Source of the DNA: Symsagittifera roscoffensis
Lineage: Eukaryota > Xenacoelomorpha > Acoela > Convolutidae
DNA: 64,000 nucleotides
NCBI RefSeq assembly: GCF_963678635.1
Contig: NC_087065.1
Coordinates: 34,961,807 to 35,025,806 of the forward strand
Direction: 5' to 3'
A program made the translations under genes and the position numbers. This document shows positions 55,888 through 64,000 of the stretch, one piece after another. The notes below the pieces were generated by a model. That model did not search any database. It had not been told where the DNA came from and was given only the letters and a program-made list of their open reading frames with translations. The first letter of the stretch is position 1. Every line of letters begins with the position of its first letter.

Positions 55888-57115
55888 AAATTGGGGACTG
55901 GAGCTGTAGGGGTTACACAGTGCTTCTAAATCATGACCTCTTTCTAACAGCGGGGAAAAAATGCGTGGTTGTGGTTACTTTTGTTAATAACTTTTCTGAA
56001 GTGAACAGAGTAGTGAGTGGGATATGAGTAGATCAAGCCTGATGTGTGTTGACTGAAATGTGCATAAGCATTTTTAAGAAATAAGGTTATATGGTAATAT
56101 AGGAGTTTAGCCGTATAATTATTCTGCGCATCTGCTGTTATAACCGCAGTGAGAGCCGCGGATTAGAGCATTACCAGGCTTGCGTTTGTGATTAGTGGAT
56201 CCTGGATTTTGTTCATCTCTGCACATTAGTAGAAAACAAAAGAGGGCGTCGAAGTGGGGGATTGGAATGGTTGTTGTCCATACTCTTTTTCGTTTGTTTG
56301 CCAGCTCCACGTTCAGGAAGCGCCTTTTTTCGAATGAAACTGATATAGTCGTTTGAAAATATTCTACACGGAAGCAATCTAGATTAATTTGAAGGTTCAT
56401 CTCAATTTGAAAAATAAATTAAAGTTTGTGCCTAAATTTTAACTAAATGATCAATGTCGACTAAGAAATCCAAAAAAAAATTGAAATTACAAGTTTCAAG
56501 ATCAAACAACCAATCAATCAAATGCACTATTCTTATGCATTTTGCAATATTCATTATTTTTTATCGATAATGAGAAATCAGCTAAAATAAAGGAGAGACA
56601 CCGGAAACGAAAAATATGAAGCGCTCGTGCAAGGAGATGCTTTTTGCACGTTGAACAAAATAATGGCTCTGAACACATTTGTCCGCCATGTACTTACATG
56701 TCAATCTAGCACTGCTAGTCATTATCGCCTTTCATACTACATTAAAAATAGAAAAAGGTTAGATTGGGGTAAGGGTTGAGAGAGTCGCGAAGATGCGGCT
56801 TTTCTAGTCTTTTAGAAGAGCTCAAACAAACTTTGGCGAGCTAGAAAAGGGCAAAAGGGCAATGAGTATTTAAAAATTTTAGATTATCCTTTTTTTGGAT
56901 TATCCCTTTTCTTCCCTACTTGATAGAAAATTCACAATGAACTGTTCGATTTCTCAGGTTCGGCATGAAATGAAGCCGTGGCTTGTTTCAGCGTAGGCAT
57001 CAGGTGTCAAAAACGGCAAGGTTATTTTTTTGTTCGTTATTGATCGTGACTAAAATAGCTTGACATGGTTCTATTTTTATTATAATACATTTATGGACCA
57101 TCTTGTAACTGGATG
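55888..57115 (+). repeat. Repeat family S, copy 1
   Basis: Starts near AGCTGTAGGGGTTACACAGTG and is closely paralleled by 58697-59930. It includes the block of the 182-bp insertion and a conserved minus-strand ORF. Together with the neighbouring family R copies (C-S1, D-S2) it makes a tandem duplication of about 3-4 kb. Confidence 0.8.
56119..56400 (-). pseudogene. Conserved minus-strand ORF with 2A-like motif, copy 1
   Basis: 93 codons, MNLQINLDCF. Residues 61-68 (RDEQNPGS, 56220-56197) resemble the D-x-E-x-N-P-G-P motif of 2A/2A-like ribosome-skipping peptides found near the N-terminus of several LINE ORFs; here preceded by FDALFCFLLMC and with the final P changed to S. The sequence after it (KRKPGNALIRGSHCGYNSRC) could lead into a cysteine-rich domain. 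Copy 2 has the same frame open. Function not proven. Confidence 0.4.
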
Positions 57116-58692
57116 TTAGAACTCAACCTAAACTTACACCTTTATATTCTCAAATTTTACATGTGCTTTCGAATGCTTAAAATAGCAGCAATTTTTTCTC
57201 ACTTCGACATTTTTGAGAAAACTTCCGACAAAAATCAAGTACAAAAAGCGAATTACAAACTATTTTGCCAGAAAAAAGATAGTTAATGATCTCAAAAGTT
57301 AGGTTTTTGCTGAAATAGTTTGCTGTAGCAATTAAACAAGGGAACCTAAATGAGAACAAGTACAAATTAGATGGTAATAAATAGACGTTATCAGTTCTAA
57401 TTTTATCTCTGCCCACAAATTGTTCGTTCAATTGATACTATGTTCTCCTAAATTCTCCAGTTCTTACCAAAATTTTTTGAAAATTGAGTTCAATAGCGAA
57501 AACATGCAATAAGCAGAAAGCAAGAATATGCTTAAGACATAGAAGGTTTCTACGGGAAAACCATGAAAATTATGTTGTAGAAGCACCCGAGAGATAATCA
57601 TCAGTTTTGAAGAAGATTTTGTTGAATATCATACAATCTAATATACTGTTAAGAGAAATATACCCCATTTTTAGTCATTTTTAGCAGGAAAATGTTCATT
57701 TTTTATCAATGATCTGGAACTTATTGTTAATAATAAGGTTAAAAACGTCTCAGAAGTTGTAACTTTTGTACAAGTTTGGTTTATTCTTTGAGAAAAAACT
57801 GAGGAGGAGCTGGATCATGGAGTTTGATCTAGAAATTTCAAGGAATATTGCTCTTATTGTTCAATTGAATTGAAATTCTAAGGTGAATTCTCCTTGAATT
57901 GAACAAAAAACCAGTTAATTACACAAATGAAAGGTTAAAAATGGAAAATTTGGATAGATTTGATTAATTTTTACTTTCTCGAAAATTACGATTAAATATT
58001 TTATTTTGCCGAGAAATTGGAAGTATCAATATTGATACAGCTAATATGAACTTTATGTGTTCAGAGCATTATATAAACCATTTTTTAGCTAAAATTAGGG
58101 TAAACTTTATCGTATTTGAAAATTTTGAGAGAAAATTGTGGAAAACTCCATATTTCCATTCAAAGTTTTGCATCAGTGTCTCAACATGATGCCAATTAAA
58201 ATACAATTTGAACTTAATTTTAAACTCTAATTATATCCATATTTTTTTAAATTAGAACAGAAGCAACAAAAAGATTTTCAAAACCTTGAGATATCTGCAA
58301 TTTTTCCCAAAAACTTGAAATTTCTTAAAAGGTTTCAGTAGGTTTCAGCATAGTTCAAGCTAGATTGAGTTAAGTTTCAAAAAAAAGGGTCATCAAAAAA
58401 ATAGTTATTAAATCAAATTTTATAAACATTTCCAAGTTTTTGCATATCTTACCATGGACTTACCATGAACCAATAAACATAATCTATTCATTACACAATC
58501 TACATGTAATACTCAAAAATAACATAACGCATGCTGAGATGTTTGCAAAAAACTAGACATTTCCACAACAAATCCAAAAAATACCGTTTTTCTTACCATT
58601 TTCTTACCATCACACTGAAACCTTACCATTCCCTATCTTAATACATTGGGAAACCTATCCCCTGTATTGATACAATGAATTTCTACTTCTTA
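57116..58692 (-). repeat. Repeat family R, copy D (inverted)
   Basis: Reverse-oriented copy of the 36.1-38.1 kb part of family R. It runs from the TATTTTAAGC region to a truncated ATGTATTAA-type minisatellite at 58610-58690, where it abuts family S. Confidence 0.8.
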
Positions 58693-58696
58693 TACA

Positions 58697-59930
58697 TGGA
58701 GCTGAAGCTGGAGCTGTAGGGGTTAGACAGTGCTTCTAAATGATGACCTCCTTCGTACAACAGGGAAGAAAATGCGTGGTTGTGGTTACTTTTATTGAAA
58801 CTTTTCTGAAGTGAACAGAGTAGTGAGTCGGATATGAGTGATCAAGCCTTATGTGTGTTGACTGAAATGTGCATAAGCATCTTTAAGAAATAAGGTTATA
58901 TGGTAATATAGGAGTTTAGCCGTATAATTATTCTGCGCATCTGCTGTTAAAGCCGCAGTGAGAGCCGCGGATTAGAGCATTACCAGGCTTGCGTTTGTAA
59001 TTAGTGGATCTTGGATTTTGTTCAACTCTGCACATTAGTAGAAAACAAAAGAGGGCGTCGAAGTGGGGGATTGGAATGGTTGTTGCCCACACTCTTTTTC
59101 GTTTGTTTGCCAGCTCCACGTTCAGGAAGCGCCTTTCTTCGAATGAAACTGATCTAGTCGTTTGAAAATTTCTACACGGAAGCAATCTAGATTAATTTGG
59201 AGATTCATCTCAATTTGAAAAATAAATTAAACTTTTTCCCTAAATTTTAACTTAATGGTCAATGTCGACAAAGAAATCCAAAAAATAATTGAAATTACAA
59301 GTTTCAAGATCAATCAATCAATCAATCAAATGCATTATTCTTATGCATTTTGCAATAATCATTATTTTTTATCGATAATGAGAAGTCAGCTAAAATAAAG
59401 GAAAGGCACCGGAAAAGAGAGACACGAAGCGCTCGCGCAAGGAGATGCATTTTTGCACGTTGAACAAAATAATGGCTCTGAACACATTTGTCCGCCATGT
59501 ACTTACATGTCAATCTAGCGCTATTAGCCTTTATCGCCTTTCATACTACATTGAAAATGGAAAATGGCTAGGTTGGGGGTAAGGGTTGAGAGGGTCGCGA
59601 AGATGCGGCCTTTCTAGTCTTTTAGAAGAGCTCAAACAAAATTTGGCGACCTAGAAAAGGGCAAAAGGGCAATGAGTATTTAAAAATTTTAGATTATCCA
59701 TTTTTTTGGATTATCCCTTTTCTTCCCTACTTGATAGAAAATTCACAATGAACTGTTCCATTTCTCAGATTCTGCGTGAAATGAAGCCGTGGCTTGTTTC
59801 CGCGTAGGCATCAAATGTCAAAAACGGCAAAGTCATTTTTATTCGTTATTGATAGTGACTAAAATAGCTAGATATGGTTCCATTTTTTTTATAATACATT
59901 TATGGACCATCTTATAATTGGATCTTAGTT
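58697..59930 (+). repeat. Repeat family S, copy 2
   Basis: Nearly colinear with 55888-57115. Ends near ATTGGATCTTAG. The minus ORF 59513-59322 is also present by chance. Confidence 0.8.
58928..59185 (-). pseudogene. Conserved minus-strand ORF with 2A-like motif, copy 2
   Basis: 85 codons, colinear with 56400-56119, with the motif RVEQNPRS (the D is V and G is R here, so it is less 2A-like). The first residues differ because the frame changes near 59160. Both copies keep KRKPGNALIRGSHCG. Confidence 0.35.
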
Positions 59931-60440
59931 TAAATTTCCTTTCCAGCTTGAAATATAGCCCGATCATATGGGGTTTTGTTTTCAAAATATTATGCATAGG
60001 TCGTGCGCACATTTAACTCTCTTTTTTCATTCTTGTATCAAGAAACTTTACAATTTTTAAGACACTTCACAGGTAATTTCGATTAAATCACAAGTAAGTT
60101 CTCCTCCTGGGATGAAATTTTAGCCTCTTATATTTCACAAAATTTATAGTATAATTTATCTCATGGTATAATTACAATGGACCTTTAGTTACAGCTTGCA
60201 TAGGTTATTTTTGTACTGGGAAGAAAATTTTCGCCATGATATAGAATAATTTTAGCACATGCAGTCAAGATAGTCAATCGGCGAAGTGACTTCACTTCTT
60301 ATTATTACCCTGAAAGTGACTTCACGAATTATCAATATTGTTGGTGTGAATCAAATCAGCAGAAAAATAGCTTGGCATCATACTCAACTTCGTCTAATTT
60401 GATAGGCGGATTTTTGAACTTGGAGTTACTGTTGTTATTG
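59931..60440. other. Gene-free stretch, possible upstream region of the next exon
   Basis: No ORF. A direct repeat GTGACTTCAC occurs at about 60285 and 60315. The end is pyrimidine/T-rich (GTTGTTATTGTTGCAG) and makes a 3' splice site at 60446. Confidence 0.35.
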
Positions 60441-60446
60441 TTGCAG

Positions 60447-60625
60447 CCTCTTATAAAACGATGTCTCCAAAAAAGGAAAAGAAGTCGAGTGGCAAGTCCC
60501 CCCGACCGGATTCGTCTGCATCCGACATGGAGTTGTCCCCCCGTCTGCAGCAGGGCAGTCTCAGGAGGGGAGGAGTGTCCTCAGAAGCGGTCACTGAGGA
60601 CGACATTGCAAAATTCGAGAAGAAG
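60447..60625 (+). CDS. Exon of a type I PKA regulatory subunit (pseudosubstrate region)
   Basis: An AG acceptor ends at 60446 (TTGTTGCAG); the ATG at 60461 starts MSPKKEKKSSGKSPRPDSSA. The key block is RRGGVSSE (residues 36-43), followed by VTEDDIAKFEKK. RRGGVS is the inhibitor (pseudosubstrate) site of type I regulatory subunits of cAMP-dependent protein kinase, which binds the catalytic cleft. A donor AAG|GTAAAA follows at 60626. There is no docking/dimerization domain here, so this is an alternative first exon or an internal exon; the frame is also open upstream of the ATG as far as 60449. cAMP-binding exons would be downstream, outside or beyond the repeat-filled intron. The type I call is good, the species orthologue unknown. 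Confidence 0.55.
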
Positions 60626-61097
60626 GTAAAAAGATCAGGACTTCGTTAAAATATGAAGTTGTTACAAGTCATCATTCCACAGCATTACCCCCCCCCCCCA
60701 ACTCCACCACCACGCAATGAGAAACCACCCGGGCCTACCTCCATAAACCGAAAATGCTTATCTTACATTTCCCCACACCGAAAATGCCTATCATACAATT
60801 GCCGGCTCTTCCCCCCCCCACCTCACTTGAGCATCAACTTTATGGTGTAACGCGTGGTTTTATTAAGTTAATTATGATGACCAAATATGTTTGCATGGCC
60901 TAATTAGTCTGCGTGTCAATTTTCATGACAATCGGATAAAGTGAACAATAACCTCAAATAAAAAAAATTGCACGTGGGGGGAGGGGGAAGGAAAAAGAGC
61001 CTTATTGCCTGCATCAAATGTATGGAAAATTGCCGTTCAGAGATTGCACGTCTTATGGGGTAAGTTAAAACGCTAATTGAGCCTCATTTGAGTTTTC

Positions 61098-61490
61098 AAA
61101 AAATGCTTATCTTACAATTTCCATATATGAAAAAATGCTTGTCGTACAATTTCCATATAAGAAAAAATGCTTATCGGCTTTTTTTCCTTTTCCCACCACC
61201 TGCAAATTCTTACATGTAAATTTATTGACCACATTGTTCGATTGTTACAGACTAATAAGGCCACCACAAACATATTTGGTCTTCATACTCAACCTCGTAA
61301 AACCACTCGTTACACTAATATATTGAAGGAAAAGGAAAGGAAAAAGAGCCTGCTTATCTTACAATTTCCATATATGAAAAAATGCTTATCTTACAATTTC
61401 CATATATGAAAAAATGTTTATCCTACAATTTCCATATATGAAAAAAGGTTTATCCTACATTTTCAATATAGGAAAAAATGCTTGTTCTAG
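61098..61490 (+). repeat. Minisatellite, 32-bp period
   Basis: Units of TGCTTATCTTACAATTTCC plus ATATATGAAAAAA in two blocks, 61103-61170 (two and a half units) and about 61350-61490 (four units). Related pieces occur at about 60755. The inverted form follows at 61527. Confidence 0.85.
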
Positions 61491-61526
61491 AGTTTTTGTG
61501 CAGTTTTCTGAGTCTATGAAACTGTA

Positions 61527-61580
61527 GGAAATTGTAGGATAAGCATTTTTTCATATATGGAAATTGTAGGATAAGCATTT
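61527..61580 (-). repeat. Inverted copy of the 32-bp minisatellite
   Basis: GGAAATTGTAGGATAAGCAT and a second unit, the reverse complement of the array just upstream. A transcript would form a hairpin of about 50 bp. Confidence 0.8.
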
Positions 61581-61729
61581 TTGATCAACCCGGGCAATCA
61601 CAAAATGATAAGTTTTGCGTCTATTAACGCAAGATATGAATTAATTAACGGTTCCTTTTCCTTTTTTCCTCCACTTCACATAAGCCATCAATTCTTCGGG
61701 AGTCTTTTCCACTCACTGACCTCACATTT

Positions 61730-62845
61730 GAATTTCAGTATTGAAAAACTAATTTTACGTTGTCAGAGTGTAACGAAATTTGACATGGTGAAAAAAGTAA
61801 CTATTGTGAAAACAGTTGTTCTTCATACTGTTCTTCGTAACATCACGCGGTCAGCCATAATAACACGTAAGATAATTGAAACATTGGAAAATTTAAATTG
61901 GGGAGAATTGTTAAAGAGTCTTTTTCGGAACATTCCGACAATGCAAACCAAAAAATTACTTATATTTTTTCGCATGGTGGAAAAAAAAGGACAAAGAGCC
62001 CATTGTGCTAACAATCAATTTTTAATGATTTTGAAGCCGGATTATTTCATGCATTCAGTCTTAATAACATGTAAGGCCATTTCAAAAATTGAAAAACTTG
62101 ATATGTTGGGGGGGGGGGGAAATTGGGCTCTTTCCACTCCCCCCATTTTTAATTTTCAATTTTCGCAATTATCTTACGTGTTATTAAGGCTGAATGCGTG
62201 ATGTTTTGAAGTGAGAACAAAAGTGTTCAGAATAGTTAAGTTGTTCATCATGCAAAGTTTCATTACATTGTGACAATGTAATAGTAGCTTTTAAAAATTG
62301 GGCTCTTTTCCAGTTTTCCCCCCTTTCAAATTCAATTTTGAAAAGTCTATCTAACGTTGTCACAATGCAATGATTTGTTCTTCATACTTTACAGCGTAAC
62401 ATCACGCATTTAGTCGCAAAAACACGTAAAACAAATATAAAACTCGGTATTATGAAAGGGGGGACTGGAAAAGAGCCAAAAGTTGAAAATCAAATGAGGG
62501 GGAGGGAGGTGGAAAAGAGTAGAAAATTCGAACAGTCTCAAAAATCGGATTGGCTCTTTTGAATCTCCTCTCACTATTGTTTGTTTATCTTAAGCTAGCA
62601 AAAAGGTAGTGTTTTACTACGAACATACATTTTTCTAACTTTACTTGCAAATAAATAAGTTCATTGAAACTAGAAAATGTTCACATGTTTGATGGCGCAT
62701 TTGCTAAAATCACAATCTAGCATTGAAAAATTGGGCTCATTTCTATTTCCTTTCTCAAAATACCGAGTTTTATGTTTGTTTTATGTGTTATTATGGCTAA
62801 ATGCCCTGATGTTACGCTGTAAAGTGTGAAGAAAAAAAATCTGTT
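61730..62845. repeat. Fold-back repeat family
   Basis: Sequence blocks such as GTAACATCACGC and AATAACACGTAA appear at 61840-61870 (plus), 62165-62200 (minus), 62361-62462 (plus) and 62749-62845 (minus). The last two form arms of about 100 bp with a 290-bp loop. The recurring TTGGGCTCTTT and G or C runs accompany them. Likely a MITE-type family. Confidence 0.6.
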
Positions 62846-62984
62846 CACAGTTGTCGATTTGTTCACTACGCCAAATTTCTTTGCATTATGACAACGTTGA
62901 ATAATTTTTTCAAAATTGAACTTGAAATCGGGGGGGGGGGGGGGAACTGGCAATGAGTCGAAAATTGATAGCATCTATTCTGTG

Positions 62985-63075
62985 CTTTATTTGTGGCTGA
63001 GTGGTTGGTGAGTGAGATTTATAATCTCTAGCCCATAGTAGGCTCGTAGATCGAATCCGAGAGTCGTTGGGTGAG
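62985..63075 (+). tRNA. tRNA-like sequence (degenerate or SINE head)
   Basis: Box A TGGCTGAGTGG (62994-63004) is perfect and a box B-like AGATCGAATCC (63048-63058) follows at usual distance. An anticodon-type hairpin (TGAGA, loop TTTATAA, TCTCT) and a variable arm (AGCC...GGCT) can be drawn. The acceptor stem does not pair, and the anticodon TAT does not suit a class II tRNA, so it is probably a tRNA pseudogene or SINE promoter. Confidence 0.35.
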
Positions 63076-64000
63076 CAGAAAATAAATTTTTAAACAGTCA
63101 GAATCGAGATGAGAAAGCAAGCCTACAACAATAATAATTCTTAATTGATGATTTTTTCCTTGTCTCGCTTTTGAGTGGTTGACAAAGTAGTTATCTGCTT
63201 ACTGACGAGTATGAATACGCGGTTGTCTAAATACTGCTACATAGCCGAAAAACATAATTAAGAAGGGAAACTCTCGTATAATGGTAACAAGACTGCTAGT
63301 ATGCCAGTGCAAAACCCTGAATTTTCCGACTGCCCCGTAATCAATATCAAATAGTTTTTTGTGAAAAGAAAATTTTGAAAAACTATAAATTTTGGACAAA
63401 ATCAAAAATTAAGTAAAAAATTTGGTTCGTAAGAACTTAATACGACCGATTAGCCAGCCTGAGTTCAAATTGGAACGATTTTTTGTGCGATATAATACGC
63501 CACGCATAAATAATTTGCGTTACGCTTTCAGTGTTATGAATAAAAGCTGCAAAACGCGCATAAACTAGTCCACACATTGTCAAATTGGCAATTTTCAAAC
63601 TCCCGTAAATCAAACGCCGAAAATTGATCAAATAAAAAAACCACCCCAAGCAAAAACTTTCCGTTTTCTTCGAAATTTGGAACAATAACTACACAAAGAA
63701 GTAAAAAAAAAGAAATCGAGGAAAATTGTTAGCTGTATTTCCAATTTCCCCCGCATTTAATTATTGGGGTGAACAAGTTTATTCACATAATTAGTTAGTT
63801 CAACATGCAAAATTTTATTGAACATGAAAACTTATCGAGATCGGTCTAAGAGGAATTGTGAGAATAACTTCGCTTATTTTTCAAGCAAACGCGTGTGTTA
63901 TATTAGGAATCCACTCATAAAGACTTTTCTAACTCATATTTTTGCCACTCTCTAAAAACTGCCAAACTTAGTGTATGGATTGCTGAAGCTTGGCAATTAG
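63076..64000. other. Gene-free stretch at the window end
   Basis: AT-rich. Minus-strand ORFs of 68 and 82 codons (63405-63199, 63685-63437) have no recognisable feature. Confidence 0.35.

Larger units (their letters stand above)
60626..62990 (+). other. Probable first intron of the PKA-R-like gene, repeat-filled
   Basis: No exon was found downstream in the window. It contains G/C homopolymers, minisatellites and fold-back repeats described separately. ORFs such as 61581-62201 are repeat-derived. Confidence 0.35.

Noticed and set aside
61581-62201. 206-codon ORF as a gene
   Set aside because: It runs through the fold-back repeats and a G homopolymer, with no domain-like composition.

Overview
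The window is repeat-rich, AT-rich DNA from an animal genome. A eukaryote is shown by three families of non-LTR retrotransposon, a Ty3/gypsy LTR retrotransposon, a Maverick/Polinton DNA transposon and spliceosomal exon borders. An animal is suggested by one exon that carries the inhibitor site of a type I PKA regulatory subunit. A nematode is plausible, because of TTTCAG-like 3' splice signals, extreme AT content and the style of the Maverick, but the sequence alone does not prove it. No bacterial-type operons, rRNAs or CRISPR arrays were seen.

Layout. 0.1-0.7 kb holds a non-LTR reverse transcriptase relic. 1.07-5.0 kb is a complete-length Ty3/gypsy element with 100-bp LTRs, a TGGCG target duplication, gag and pol, and a primer-binding site complementary to its own LTR, which suggests self-priming. 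5.3-14.35 kb holds three decayed LINEs, all on the minus strand: an APE-type LINE (5.3-8.9), a restriction-like-endonuclease LINE with an N-terminal PHD-like finger (9.4-12.4) and a third LINE fragment (12.6-14.35).

15.56-42.16 kb is bounded by about 175-bp inverted repeats and contains the broken gene set of a Maverick: packaging ATPase, an unidentified ORF, retroviral-type integrase, minor capsid, a small basic ORF, major capsid and protein-primed DNA polymerase B. It has been inflated by local tandem duplications: 119 bp in the ATPase, 1.55 kb of integrase and minor capsid, 3.25 kb of the polymerase, and a duplication of several kb that spans the right end and the flanking DNA. Subtracting these leaves roughly 16 kb, a normal size for such an element. 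Nearly every gene has stops or frameshifts, and the duplicated copies share them, so they duplicated after inactivation.

35.8-59.9 kb is a mosaic of four copies of one roughly 3-kb repeat (two in each orientation) and several small lineage-specific ORFs. These include an acidic-tailed orphan protein in two copies, a tandem pair around 46.7/48.3 kb, and two single ORFs near 50 and 51 kb. Three of these loci are preceded by clusters of inverted CCAAT boxes (GATTGG). One cluster is a regular 13-bp motif array with about 40-bp spacing, the most promising uncatalogued signal here. 60.4 kb has the PKA-R-like exon, and 60.7-63 kb is probably its first intron, with minisatellites and fold-back repeats. 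The last kilobase shows nothing recognisable.
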